In this document: positions 23,091 to 33,645 of the stretch, in pieces
How positions within the stretch are numbered: the first letter of the stretch is position 1
How the letters are laid out: every line of letters starts with the position of its first letter
Assembly (NCBI RefSeq): GCF_913063425.1
Contig: NZ_CAJXYK010000056.1
Span: forward strand, 1 to 33,801
Source of the DNA: an uncultured Thiohalocapsa sp.
Lineage (GTDB): Bacteria > Pseudomonadota > Gammaproteobacteria > Chromatiales > Chromatiaceae
Length of the DNA: 33,801 bases
Reading direction: 5' to 3'
Made by a program: the position numbers and the translations under genes
Notes under the pieces: model-generated
What the model was told of the DNA's origin: nothing
Seen by the model: the letters and a program-made list of their open reading frames with translations, nothing else
The model's database searches: none

Positions 23091-24053
23091 ATGCCCAATT
23101 TCGACGGCGGTCATTACTTTCTGTCGGTGCTGATCCCCATCCGCACCGATGTCGAGCAGAACGCCGCAGGAGCCTGGCGCTCCCATGTGGACCTGCTGCG
23201 CGAGGAGCTGGCCCTGCTGCCGACGGCGCAGCAGAACCGCGTCTCGCGTGATGCCGAGCGGCAGAGCCCCTTCGCCCGCAATACGCTGAACCATCTCGCG
23301 CGCTTCGTCGTCATCGACGATGTGGTGTTCAACGGGCGCAGCGGGGGCAATGCGCTGTGGGAGCGGGTCCTGGGCCGCAACCCCCTGACGCCGCAGCCGG
23401 TGGACCGGCTCAAGTGCTCTTACCTCTTCTTCGGGGCGGACATCGATGCCGCGAGCGGCGACGATGCCGCCCTGCGCCGCTACACCGACGCGTTGTGGGA
23501 GACCATGCAGGACGAGCTCCGCGCCGTGCTGCGCCATTGCCTCGGCTTCGAGGCGCGTGTGCGCGACGCCGCGGGCTTCTTCCGCTACATCAAAGACTGT
23601 CAGGTCGAGACCACCATGCCCTTCAACGACTACTGGGCGAACGGTCTGCCGGTGGCGGCGGCGGACACCAGGCTGTGGCCGGTGCTGCTGGTGCCCGGGC
23701 TGACGGCGGCGGTGGCCGTGCTCGGCTTCCTGCTGCACCTGTTCGGCGCCGGTGACGGCGGCTGGATCTGGGTCAGCCTGGTGGCGCTCGCCCTCGCGGC
23801 TGCCATGGGCGCCGGCCTCTATCACTACCTGGTGGCCAAGGCGCAGGCGCCGCTGCCCAGGGCGCCGGATTCGGACCTGCCCTCGGTGCTCAAGGCGCTG
23901 TATCTCCAGCAGCACTTCACGGACTTCGCCATCGCCCAGCAGGGCGCGGACGACGGGGCCCTGTACGCGGCATTCAGGGATTTCGTGGACACCCATAAGC
24001 CCGGTGACGCCAGCGGCCCCACGCAGCCGCCGGGCGTCATCGCGGCGCGGTGA
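23091..24053 (+). CDS. Membrane-anchored paralogue of the HFARW family protein
   Basis: 320 residues. The N-terminal part has GGHYFLSVLIPI (6-17), NHLARFVVIDDVVF (67-80), CSYLFFGADIDA (109-120) and FFRYIKDCQVETTMPFNDYW (163-182). These parallel HFARW, YMFFCSNFNG and FKSYIVHNQ of the preceding protein. Two membrane helices follow at about 196-218 and 224-248, then a short hydrophilic C-terminus with YLQQHFTDFAIAQ. The positively charged VAKAQAPLPR after the second helix suggests that both ends are cytoplasmic. ACGGAG lies before the ATG. Eleven bases separate it from the peroxidase gene. Function unknown; it might tether a redox complex to the membrane. Confidence 0.8.
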   Translation: MPNFDGGHYFLSVLIPIRTDVEQNAAGAWRSHVDLLREELALLPTAQQNRVSRDAERQSPFARNTLNHLARFVVIDDVVFNGRSGGNALWERVLGRNPLTPQPVDRLKCSYLFFGADIDAASGDDAALRRYTDALWETMQDELRAVLRHCLGFEARVRDAAGFFRYIKDCQVETTMPFNDYWANGLPVAAADTRLWPVLLVPGLTAAVAVLGFLLHLFGAGDGGWIWVSLVALALAAAMGAGLYHYLVAKAQAPLPRAPDSDLPSVLKALYLQQHFTDFAIAQQGADDGALYAAFRDFVDTHKPGDASGPTQPPGVIAAR

Positions 24054-24064
24054 GGAGGCACCCC

Positions 24065-25759
24065 GTGAGCACGACCCATCTCGACCTCGCCGACATCCAG
24101 GGCAATGTGGTCCGCGCCTACGGGCGCTTCGGCTTCCCCTGCGCGCGCTATTACTTCCTGCGCGTAGACCCGGCGCAGGGCGCCGATGGCCGCGCCTTCG
24201 TGGACCGGGTGCGCCGGCGCATCACCACCGCCGTGCGCTGGCGCCAGGGGCCGAACGAGACCGCCCCGGGCGCCGTGGACGCCCCGGATGCGACCCTCAA
24301 CATCGCCTTCACCTTCTACGGGCTCCTGGCACTCGGCCTGCCCACCAGCGTACTGGCGCGCATGCCGCCCGAATTCATCGAGGGCATGCCCGGGCGCACC
24401 TACATCCTGGGTGACGCGGGCGACAACGCCCCCGAGCACTGGGACCCCCTCTGGCGCACCAACGCGGAGAAGCGCGTCAGCGGCGGGCAGATGGCCGCCG
24501 ACGGCGAGCTTGGCCACGTGCACATCTGGCTCGCCATCAACGCCCGCAGCATGGAGCACATGGAGACCGCCCACGAGGCGCTGATGGCGGACATCGCCGC
24601 CCACCCGGGCGTGAGCCTGCTGTCGGGCAACGGCGCGGAGGGCGCCGACTACCAGGCCGCTTCGGCCATCTTCGCGCCGGGGCCGGACGGCACGCTGGTG
24701 CCCACCGGCAAGGAGCACTTCGGCTTCACCGACGGCATCGGCGACCCGGTGTTCGACGGCCGCTATGAGCCCGATGTGGAGGCGCGCCGGGTCAAGGGCC
24801 GCGGCCGGCTCACCCCGGCGCCGGAGCAGCGCTGGGTGCCGCTCGCCGCGGGTGAGTTCCTGCTCGGCCATGCGGACGAGTCCCAGGAGCTGCCGCCCAC
24901 GGCGCCGCCCTGGGAATTCACCCGCAACGGCACCTTCATGGTGTTCCGCAAGCTGCACCAGAACGTCAAAACCTTCCAGGACTACATGGCCGGGCAGGCG
25001 GGGCTGTTCGGCCGGCTGTGGGGGCTCGAGGGCGAGGCGGCGCTGGCCACGCTCAAGGCCAAATTCATCGGCCGCTGGAGCGACGGCATCCCACTCATCG
25101 CCGCGCCCACCTATGACGACTGGCGACGGTTGCAGCACGCGTGGCAGGACATCCCGGCCATTGCGCTCAAGCCGCGGGGCGAGCGCACCCCGGCGGAGCA
25201 GGCGCGCAAGGACGCCTACGACGCGCTGCTCGCGGACTTCACCTTCGGCGACGACAAAGACGGCATCAAGTGCCCTTATGGTGCACACCTGCGGCGCGTC
25301 AACACCCGCGACATGCTGGACCCGGAGTTGCACAGCGGCAATCCGGACGCGCGCACCGGCTCTTCGCTCAACAAGCGCCGGCGCATCCTGCGCCGCGGGC
25401 TGCCCTACGGGCATGTGGACCCGGACAATCCCACGGATGACGGCGAGCACGGCGTCATCTTCATCGCCCTGTGCGCCAGCCTGAGCCGGCAGTTCGAATT
25501 CCTTCAGCAGCAGTGGATCCAGTACGGGCTCGACTTCAACACCGGCAACGACACCTGCCCGCTGGTGGGCAACCATCGCCTCGACGACAGGCTCCCCGCC
25601 ACCAAGCACGTCATCGCCGCGGACCCGGCCGGCAATGCACCGCCCTTCATCGCCGCCGACCTGCCGAGCTTCGTCACCACCCGTGGCGGCGACTATTTCT
25701 TCCTGCCCGGCATCAATGCGCTGCGCATGATCGCCCAGGGCAGTGTGGACCCCACCTGA
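24065..25759 (+). CDS. DyP-type haem peroxidase
   Basis: 564 residues from GTG 24065, chosen because AGGAGG lies seven bases upstream. Dye-decolourising peroxidases use H2O2 to oxidise varied substrates. Seen: the hallmark GxxDG as FGFTDGIGD with the catalytic Asp at 223, the proximal haem ligand His408 in PYGAHLRRVNTRD, the substrate/haem segment RTGSSLNKRRRILRRG, and the C-terminal FVTTRGGDYFFLPGI. It is longer than the compact bacterial types (about 300-400 residues) and nearer the large C/D-type enzymes, with an insertion around 320-395. No Tat or Sec signal and no encapsulin-targeting tail that I recognise, so it is probably cytoplasmic. The P450 gene follows after 13 bases. Confidence 0.93.
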   Translation: MSTTHLDLADIQGNVVRAYGRFGFPCARYYFLRVDPAQGADGRAFVDRVRRRITTAVRWRQGPNETAPGAVDAPDATLNIAFTFYGLLALGLPTSVLARMPPEFIEGMPGRTYILGDAGDNAPEHWDPLWRTNAEKRVSGGQMAADGELGHVHIWLAINARSMEHMETAHEALMADIAAHPGVSLLSGNGAEGADYQAASAIFAPGPDGTLVPTGKEHFGFTDGIGDPVFDGRYEPDVEARRVKGRGRLTPAPEQRWVPLAAGEFLLGHADESQELPPTAPPWEFTRNGTFMVFRKLHQNVKTFQDYMAGQAGLFGRLWGLEGEAALATLKAKFIGRWSDGIPLIAAPTYDDWRRLQHAWQDIPAIALKPRGERTPAEQARKDAYDALLADFTFGDDKDGIKCPYGAHLRRVNTRDMLDPELHSGNPDARTGSSLNKRRRILRRGLPYGHVDPDNPTDDGEHGVIFIALCASLSRQFEFLQQQWIQYGLDFNTGNDTCPLVGNHRLDDRLPATKHVIAADPAGNAPPFIAADLPSFVTTRGGDYFFLPGINALRMIAQGSVDPT

Positions 25760-25772
25760 GCGGGGCAGGGCA

Positions 25773-27152
25773 ATGGCCTTCCTGATGACTCTGCTGCGGC
25801 TGCCGGTGCGCTGGCTCGGCACACTCGGCGGCGGCATCGCGGACCTCGTGGCCCTGATCAAGCTCCTGGCCGGCGCCTTCCCCGGCGACAAGGCGGGCCG
25901 GCAGCAGCGCGTGCTCGGCGTGCTCGCCACCACCGCCGGTCAGCGGGCGCTGTTCGGCGTGCTGCGGGTCTTTTGGGCCAATCTGGTGCTGGGCCGCAGG
26001 CTGGTGGCGGCCTACGACAACACCGGCACCGCCATCGTGACCCGCGATGCCGACGTGCGCGAGGTGCTCGCGCGGGATGCGGACTTCCTGGTGGTCTACG
26101 AGCCGCGCATGCGCCGGATCACGGATGGTGAGAACTTCTTTCTCGGCATGCAGGACTCGCCCGCCTATCAGCGCAACGTCTCCGTCATGCGGCTCGCGGC
26201 GCGCTGGGAGGATGTGAGCGCGATCATCCTGCCCACCGTGGAGGCGCATGCCGGCACCATCGTGGCGGACGCCGGGGGCAGGCTCGACGTCCCCGCACAG
26301 CTGACGCTGCCGGTGGTCGCCGACATGGTGGCGCGCTATTTCGGCACGCCGGTGGGGGGCCACGGGCAGCCGAGCCGGGACGACCTGATCGCCTGGACCA
26401 GCGTCATGTTCTGGTACCTGTTCATCGACCTGGGCGCGGACCCGAAGGTGGACCGCAAGGCCATGGTCGCCGCCGCCGCCGCCCGGCGCTGGCTGGACCA
26501 GTGCATCGCAGCCCGGAAGGCGTCGCCGACCGAGACCGACGACGTGCTGAACCGCTGCCTGGACCTCCAACGCGCGGGCATCCCCGGCTTCGATGACGTC
26601 GGCATCCGCAACAACCTCATCGGGCTCATCATCGGCGCCGTGCCGACGCTCTCCCGCGCCGCGGTGCAGGCGCTCGATCAGTTGCTGGACCGCCCGGAGC
26701 CCCTCGCCGCCGCCTGCGCCGCCGCGGGCGCCGACCATGCTTCCAAGCTCGCGGACATCGTCTTCGAAGCCCTGCGCTTCAACCCCGTGAACCCGTTCAT
26801 CTACCGTCGCGCCCTGGTGGACACGACCATCGCCCAGGGCACGCTGCGCGCCCGACGCATTCCGAAGGACACGCTGGTGCTTGCCGCCAACCTGAGCGCC
26901 ATGTTCGACCCCGCCCGGCTGGACGTCCCGGAGCGCTTCGACGCGGGCCGCCCCTGGGACGACTACATGCTCTGGGGCCATGGGCTGCACACCTGCTTCG
27001 GCCGCCACATCAACCGCGCCGTGGTACCGGCGCTGCTGAAGCCGCTCCTCGCCGCCGGCACGCCGCACCGTGCCCCGGGCGAGGCAGGGCAGATCGACAC
27101 CGCCGGCACGCCCTTCCCGGCGCACCTGACCGTGGAGCTGGGGCGGGGCTGA
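25773..27152 (+). CDS. Cytochrome P450 with atypical I-helix
   Basis: 459 residues. The haem-binding loop is WGHGLHTCFGRHINRA with the thiolate ligand Cys408, and the K-helix EALR is at 332-335. In the I-helix (282-300) the usual [A/G]Gx[D/E]T is GAVPT: the acidic residue that helps activate O2 is replaced by Pro291 before Thr292. Such changes are known in P450s that use peroxides or rearrange hydroperoxides (CYP152, CYP74). No ferredoxin or reductase gene lies nearby. The N-terminus is hydrophobic (MAFLMTLLRLPVRWLGTLGG) and may touch the membrane. 13 bases after the DyP gene; last gene of the cluster. Substrate unknown. Confidence 0.9.
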   Translation: MAFLMTLLRLPVRWLGTLGGGIADLVALIKLLAGAFPGDKAGRQQRVLGVLATTAGQRALFGVLRVFWANLVLGRRLVAAYDNTGTAIVTRDADVREVLARDADFLVVYEPRMRRITDGENFFLGMQDSPAYQRNVSVMRLAARWEDVSAIILPTVEAHAGTIVADAGGRLDVPAQLTLPVVADMVARYFGTPVGGHGQPSRDDLIAWTSVMFWYLFIDLGADPKVDRKAMVAAAAARRWLDQCIAARKASPTETDDVLNRCLDLQRAGIPGFDDVGIRNNLIGLIIGAVPTLSRAAVQALDQLLDRPEPLAAACAAAGADHASKLADIVFEALRFNPVNPFIYRRALVDTTIAQGTLRARRIPKDTLVLAANLSAMFDPARLDVPERFDAGRPWDDYMLWGHGLHTCFGRHINRAVVPALLKPLLAAGTPHRAPGEAGQIDTAGTPFPAHLTVELGRG

Positions 27153-27222
27153 CAGCAGGGACGGACGCCGGTGCGGATCGGCTGCGGCTGCCGACCAAAC
27201 ACACACTCAGGCCGCACACCCG

Positions 27223-27300
27223 CAGGACCGAGCTCCCAAGTTCCGGGACAAATGCAGCGTGATCCTGGTACTGACTTGCGTTCCATTTCTGCTTTGTCAT
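27223..27300 (-). pseudogene. N-terminal fragment of a SAM-dependent methyltransferase
   Basis: On the minus strand AAGGAGA lies eight bases before ATG 27300, which opens [20 protein letters not shown] followed by LGSSVL. This resembles the first 26 residues of class I methyltransferases that begin WxxxxYxxHAxFVxxLG, but the SAM motif (LDLGCGDG) that should follow is absent and the frame runs into unrelated sequence. A TATACT -10-like element inside the ACAGTATACT repeat lies upstream (27347-27342). It looks like the 5' end of a gene left after a deletion. Family assignment is by eye. Confidence 0.45.
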
Positions 27301-27335
27301 GCAAAGTCTCCTTGTGGGCGCAACCTGCATCGATA

Positions 27336-27352
27336 GGGACAGTATACTCAAC
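27336..27352. repeat. GGGACAGTATACTCAAC, copy of the ACTGTCCC motif family
   Basis: Reverse complement GTTGAGTATACTGTCCC; shares TACTGTCCC with the four copies at 2689-3227. Here it lies between the methyltransferase fragment and the glp operon. Confidence 0.55.
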
Positions 27353-27421
27353 TTCCGCACGGCCACACCCGCGCCGAACGATCTCCCCGATATCCAGGCT
27401 TCTACACGGCGGAGGCGAGGC

Positions 27422-27449
27422 TGGACCATCCTCCAATGTGTCCTATACT
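27422..27449 (+). promoter_or_regulatory. Candidate sigma70 promoter of the glp operon
   Basis: TGGACC (27422-27427), a 16-base spacer and TATACT (27444-27449) precede glpK by 218 bases, leaving a long leader. No GlpR operator could be identified by eye in the leader, which is GC-rich and otherwise featureless. The 515-base gap 27153-27667 holds only this, the methyltransferase fragment and the repeat at 27336. Confidence 0.35.
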
Positions 27450-27667
27450 CGAAAACCAAGTCCCGCAGTGGGAGAAGACGGGATGCGGGATGGAGCGGTC
27501 CCGGAAGAATCCGCGCCCGCGGCGGTCCGCCAGTCGGCGTCCCGGTGCCGGGGTTTGGCTGCTGTGGCGGCGCGCCGAGCGCCGGTGCCGGTGCAGCGGC
27601 TCCGTGCCGCGACGCGCGAACGACAATCAGAACATCACCACATCGCCGCCGGCGGAGGAGATCACGT

Positions 27668-29179
27668 ATGCAAGACGGCTTCATCCTGTCCATCGATCAG
27701 GGCACAACCGGGTCGACGGTGCTGGTCTTCGATCATGCGGGGCAGGTGCGCGCCCGGGCCTATTCGGAATTCACGCAGCATTACCCCCGGCCGGGCTGGG
27801 TGGAGCACGACCCCGAGGAGATCATCGTGGTGACCATGAAGGTCATCGCCGACGCCCTGCGCAAGGGCGACATCGATCCGGATCGGGTTCGGGCCATCGG
27901 CATCACCAACCAGCGCGAGACGGTGGTCGTCTGGGACCGGGCATCCGGCGAGCCCGTGGGTCGGGCCATCGTCTGGCAGGACCGCCGAACGGCCCGCTAC
28001 TGCGATGAGCTGAAAGCGCGGGGGCTGGAGTCCATGATCCAGGCGCGCACCGGCCTTGTCATCGATCCCTATTTCTCCGGTACCAAGCTCAAGTGGATGC
28101 TGGACAATACGCCGGGGCTGCGGCAGCGTGCCGAGCGCGGCGAGGTCTGCTTCGGCACCATCGATTCCTGGCTGGTGTACCGGCTCACCGGCTGCCGCGT
28201 CCACATCACCGACTATTCCAACGCCTCGCGCACGCTGCTGTACAACATCCGCGACCTGCAATGGGACCCGGAGATGCTGGAATTGCTCGACATCCCGGCG
28301 GCAATGCTGCCGGCGGTGCGGCCGTCCTCCGAGGTCTACGGCGAGACCGATCCGCGACTGTTCTTCGGTACCCGCGGCATCCCGGTGGCCGGCATCGCCG
28401 GCGACCAGCAGGCGGCCCTGTTCGGCCAGGCCTGCCACAGTCCCGGCATGGCCAAGAACACCTATGGCACCGGCTCGTTTGTGCTGATGAATACCGGGAC
28501 GGAGGCGGTGACCAGCAACGAGAAGCTGCTGACCACCATCGCCTGGGGGGTCGGTGACGAGCCGGTGGAATACGCGCTCGAGGGCGCGATCTTCGTCACC
28601 GGCTCGGCCGTGCAGTGGCTGCGCGACGGTCTTGGTCTGATCGGGCATGCCGCTGAGACCCGCGAGCTGGCCCGCGGTGTGCCCGAGAACGAGGGCGTCT
28701 ACTTCGTGCCGGCCCTGGTGGGACTGGGAGCGCCGCATTGGGACCCTTATGCCCGCGGCCTGCTCATCGGCATCACCCGCGGCACCGGCAAGGGTCATAT
28801 CGCCCGCGCCGTGCTGGAGAGCATGGCCTACCAGACCCGCGACGTGATCGAAGCGATGCAGCGGGATTCGGGTATCACGCTCAAGGAACTGCGCTGCGAC
28901 GGCGGCGCGTCGGTCAACAGCGTGCTGATGCAGTTCCAGTCCGACATTCTGGGCGTCAACGTGGAGGTCCCGAGCATCGTCGAGACCACGGCGCTGGGCG
29001 CCGCCTATCTCGCTGGCCTCGCGGTGGGTTTCTGGGAGAGCAAGGCCGAGATCGCCGAGAAGTGGGCGCTGGACGTGCGTTATCACCCGCGCCTGGATGC
29101 CGCCACGCGCGAGCGGCTGTTCAACCGCTGGCACAAGGCCGTGGAGCTGGCCAAGGGCTGGGCGCTGGACGACGATTGA
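27668..29179 (+). CDS. glpK: Glycerol kinase
   Basis: 503 residues, the usual length. Phosphorylates glycerol to sn-glycerol 3-phosphate with ATP in the cytoplasm. Seen: the phosphate-binding loop [10 protein letters not shown] at 8-17, [35 protein letters not shown], the ATP-side [13 protein letters not shown] and [14 protein letters not shown], and the FGGY signature region ([40 protein letters not shown]). GGAGGAG lies ahead of the ATG. First gene of glpK-glpD-glpF-SBP. Residues that bind the regulators FBP and EIIA-Glc in E. coli were not checked in detail. Confidence 0.97.
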   Translation: MQDGFILSIDQGTTGSTVLVFDHAGQVRARAYSEFTQHYPRPGWVEHDPEEIIVVTMKVIADALRKGDIDPDRVRAIGITNQRETVVVWDRASGEPVGRAIVWQDRRTARYCDELKARGLESMIQARTGLVIDPYFSGTKLKWMLDNTPGLRQRAERGEVCFGTIDSWLVYRLTGCRVHITDYSNASRTLLYNIRDLQWDPEMLELLDIPAAMLPAVRPSSEVYGETDPRLFFGTRGIPVAGIAGDQQAALFGQACHSPGMAKNTYGTGSFVLMNTGTEAVTSNEKLLTTIAWGVGDEPVEYALEGAIFVTGSAVQWLRDGLGLIGHAAETRELARGVPENEGVYFVPALVGLGAPHWDPYARGLLIGITRGTGKGHIARAVLESMAYQTRDVIEAMQRDSGITLKELRCDGGASVNSVLMQFQSDILGVNVEVPSIVETTALGAAYLAGLAVGFWESKAEIAEKWALDVRYHPRLDAATRERLFNRWHKAVELAKGWALDDD

Positions 29180-29248
29180 GCCGGCTGCGTTCGCCCGGCT
29201 CGTCGAGCCGCCCGACCTGGATCTGGACCCGGCAGGAGCAAATGCCCT

Positions 29249-30907
29249 ATGACCTTGCGTGAAAGCAATATCGATAAGCTTGGCCAACGCACCTTCGATG
29301 TACTCGTTGTCGGCGGCGGCATCAATGGCGCCGTCTCCGCGGCGGCCCTGTCCGGCAAGGGGGCAAGCGTCGCGCTCATCGATCAGCGCGACTTCGCCGG
29401 TTTCACCAGCCAGCAGTCGTCCAACCTGGCCTGGGGCGGCATCAAGTACCTGGAGAGCGCCGACTACGGGCTGGTGCGCAAGCTCTGCCTGAGCCGCAAC
29501 GAGCTGATCCGCAGCTATCCGACCCGGGTCAAGGAGATCCGCTTCTTTGCGACCATCGACCGGGGCTTCCGCTTCTCGCCGTTCTTTCTCTGGCTCGGCA
29601 CCTGGGTCTATTGGCTCTTCGGCAACGGCTTCACAAAGCCGCCGCGCTTTCTGACCAAGGCCCGCATCCAGCGCGAAGAGCCCGTTGTCGGCACCGCCAA
29701 GGCCGCCGGCGGCTTCGAGTATTCCGACGCCTACCTGCACGACAACGACTCGCGCTTCGTCTTCCAGTTCGTGCGCTCGGCCATGAACCGTGGCTGCATT
29801 GCGGCCAATTACGTGGAATCCCTCGGCGCCCGCCGCGAGCGGGACCTCTGGATCACGCGGGTGCGCGACACCGAGACCGGGCGCACCTTCGAGGTCCGCT
29901 CGCGCGCGCTGATCAATGCCGCCGGCCCCTTCGTCGACGACCACAACCAGCTGACCCATGAGGAGACGGAGCACCAGCACCTGTTTTCCAAGGGCATTCA
30001 TCTGATCGTGCCGCAGATCACGCCGCACCGGCGCATCCTGACCTTCTTCGCCGACGACGGCCGCCTGTTCTTCGTGATCCCGATGGGCGTGCGCACCTGC
30101 ATCGGTACCACTGACACCCGTGTGGACAGCCCCTACACCGAGGTCACGGAGGAGGACCGCAGCTTCGTGCTCGACAATGTCAACGAGCGCCTGAACCTGG
30201 ACAAGCCCCTCACCAAGGCCGACATCATCGCCGAGCGTTGCGGCGTGCGGCCGCTGGTGGTGCGCCGCCAGGCCAGCAGTGAGAGCGGGCGCGACTGGAT
30301 GCAGCTCTCGCGCAAGCACGAGATCGACGTGGATCGCGCCAACCGGCACCTGTCCATCTACGGCGGCAAGCTCACGGACTGCGTCAACGTCGGCAACGAG
30401 GTGTCGCAGTACATCGCCGCCTTCGGCATCGACCTGCCCTATGCGGACTACCGCTGGTACGGCGAGCCGCACCGGTCCGTGTACGACGAGTACATGCACC
30501 AGGCAAAGCTCATGAGCCTCGACGGCTATACGTCCCCGGACTCCATCGAGCCGCTCTCCAGCCGGCTGTGGCGGCGCTACGACCAGCAGGCCTTCGAGCT
30601 GCTGGACCAGATCCGCGAGGACCCGAGCCAGGCCGAAGTGCTGATCAAGGGCACCGACTACCTGCGCTGCGAGATCCAGCTTGCCCGGCGCCGGGAGATG
30701 ATCGTCAAGCTGGAGGACTTTCTGCGCCGCCGCTCCAAGATCGCGCTGGTGGTGCCGCGCGACACCATCGCCAACGCCGAGGGCCTGATGGACGCCTGCC
30801 GCATCCTGTTCGGCGACCAGGCCGAGGCACGCTACGAGGAGTACTTCGGCGCGCCGCTGAAGGTCACGCCGGCCCAGTCGCATCAGCCGGATCAGGCCGC
30901 GGCCTGA
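29249..30907 (+). CDS. glpD: Aerobic glycerol-3-phosphate dehydrogenase
   Basis: 552 residues. Membrane-associated flavoprotein that oxidises glycerol 3-phosphate to dihydroxyacetone phosphate and passes electrons to quinone. Seen: the FAD loop VLVVGGGINGAV at 18-29, FAGFTSQQSSNLAWGGIKYL, LINAAGPFVDD, VIPMGVRTCIGTTDT, AERCGVRPLVV and YGGKLTDCVNVG, all matching the GlpD family. Starts at ATG 29249, 69 bases after glpK; an ATG at 29242 is out of frame. AGGAG at 29233 is somewhat far. The C-terminal region (about 430-540) carries the helical cap domain. glpF follows after 13 bases. Confidence 0.95.
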   Translation: MTLRESNIDKLGQRTFDVLVVGGGINGAVSAAALSGKGASVALIDQRDFAGFTSQQSSNLAWGGIKYLESADYGLVRKLCLSRNELIRSYPTRVKEIRFFATIDRGFRFSPFFLWLGTWVYWLFGNGFTKPPRFLTKARIQREEPVVGTAKAAGGFEYSDAYLHDNDSRFVFQFVRSAMNRGCIAANYVESLGARRERDLWITRVRDTETGRTFEVRSRALINAAGPFVDDHNQLTHEETEHQHLFSKGIHLIVPQITPHRRILTFFADDGRLFFVIPMGVRTCIGTTDTRVDSPYTEVTEEDRSFVLDNVNERLNLDKPLTKADIIAERCGVRPLVVRRQASSESGRDWMQLSRKHEIDVDRANRHLSIYGGKLTDCVNVGNEVSQYIAAFGIDLPYADYRWYGEPHRSVYDEYMHQAKLMSLDGYTSPDSIEPLSSRLWRRYDQQAFELLDQIREDPSQAEVLIKGTDYLRCEIQLARRREMIVKLEDFLRRRSKIALVVPRDTIANAEGLMDACRILFGDQAEARYEEYFGAPLKVTPAQSHQPDQAAA

Positions 30908-30920
30908 TGACGGGGCGACG

Positions 30921-31655
30921 ATGAACCCCTTTCTCGGCGAGATCATCGGTACAACCCTGCTGCTGCTGCTCGGCAACGGCGTCGTCGCCAACGTCGTCCT
31001 GAACGACACCAAGGGCCACGGGGCCGGCTGGATCGTCATCACCTGGGGCTGGGGCATGGCCGTCTTCGTCGCCGTGTTCACGGTCGCGGCCTTCAGCGGC
31101 GCGCACCTGAACCCGGCTGTATCCGTGGGCCTGGCCGTCGCCGGCAAGTTCGAATGGGCCAAGGTGCCGGCCTATGTGCTGGCGCAGATGACCGGCGCCA
31201 TGATCGGCTCGGCACTGATCTGGCTCCTGTACCGGCCGCACTTCGCCCGCACCGAGGACCGGGACCTGAAGCTTGCCTGCTTCTGTACCGCCCCGGCTAT
31301 TCGCGATCTGCCGTCGAGCCTGCTGTCCGAGGTGGTCGGTACCTTCGTACTTGTCTTTGCCGTGCTGTTCCTGGCCGTCTCCGTGTTCGGCCTGGGTGCG
31401 CTGGACGCGCTGCCGGTGGGCCTGCTGGTGCTGGCCATCGGGCTGAGCCTGGGCGGCACCACCGGCTATGCCATCAACCCCGCCCGCGACCTGGGCCCGC
31501 GGTTGGTCCATGCCCTGCTGCCGATGCCCGGCGGCAAGCGCGACAGCGACTGGGGCTACGCCTGGGTGCCCGTGGTGGGGCCGCTGATCGGCGCCGGGCT
31601 CGCCGGTGGCCTCTACCTGCTGCTGCAGGACCCGACCAGCGTGAACTTCCGCTGA
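30921..31655 (+). CDS. glpF: Glycerol facilitator (aquaglyceroporin)
   Basis: 244 residues with six hydrophobic segments and both NPA half-helices: GAHLNPAVSVG near residues 61-71 and YAINPARDLGPR near 179-190. The Asp right after the second NPAR is typical of glycerol-conducting GlpF rather than water-only AqpZ. The N-terminus MNPFLGEIIGTTLLLLLGNG is characteristic. Inner-membrane channel that lets glycerol in by diffusion, to be trapped by GlpK. The order glpK-glpD-glpF differs from E. coli, where glpF precedes glpK and glpD is separate. The SBP gene follows after 20 bases. Confidence 0.95.
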   Translation: MNPFLGEIIGTTLLLLLGNGVVANVVLNDTKGHGAGWIVITWGWGMAVFVAVFTVAAFSGAHLNPAVSVGLAVAGKFEWAKVPAYVLAQMTGAMIGSALIWLLYRPHFARTEDRDLKLACFCTAPAIRDLPSSLLSEVVGTFVLVFAVLFLAVSVFGLGALDALPVGLLVLAIGLSLGGTTGYAINPARDLGPRLVHALLPMPGGKRDSDWGYAWVPVVGPLIGAGLAGGLYLLLQDPTSVNFR

Positions 31656-31675
31656 CGCGCCCACCGGAGCCAATC

Positions 31676-33439
<1,764 letters not shown>

Positions 33440-33441
33440 AA

Positions 33442-33491
33442 AAGTTAATTAAATCCGGGAGCTGAGAGACAAGTCAATTCAGCCTGACCCC
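33442..33491. repeat. AT-rich repeat ending in CCTGACCCC
   Basis: Immediately after the SBP stop the base composition changes. AAGTTAATTAA (33442-33452) and AAGTCAATTCA (33471-33481) are related 11-mers 29 bases apart, followed by GCCTGACCCC. The reverse complement GGGGTCAGGCTGAATTGACT resembles dispersed GGGGTCAGxCTxAATT motifs that I recall next to small mobile elements. It marks the junction between the operon and the truncated ORF. Confidence 0.45.
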
Positions 33492-33633
33492 TTCTCTCAC
33501 GCGCTTTTCCCGGCGTCCTCGTCTGTACATCTGGAATGTTTCCGTTCCACTCAACGACAGCCGCTCTCGCAGCAGCTTGCTCAATCCGAGCTACAAGTTC
33601 TTCGAATTGCTTCGATTCGGCGTGTGTTGTCAT
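33445..33633 (-). pseudogene. Truncated ORF, possible restriction-endonuclease N-terminus
   Basis: From ATG 33633 on the minus strand the protein begins MTTHAESKQFEELVARIEQA and continues with VVEWNGNIPDVQTRTPGK before running into the GGGGTCAGG repeat. The start resembles small restriction-endonuclease-like proteins whose N-termini read xxFExLVARIE...IPDxxTGxxR, with the catalytic core expected after that point. Here the core is missing. Nineteen bases upstream of the coding strand lies GTTAGGC, the core of a candidate attC site, so this may be a disrupted integron cassette. The family is a guess from about 45 residues. Confidence 0.4.
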
Positions 33634-33645
33634 TTGTCTTGTAAC

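Noticed and set aside
27662-31162. 1166-codon minus-strand frame opposite the glp genes
   Set aside because: Very long but low in motif content and exactly antisense to three clear genes; produced by GC-rich codon third positions.
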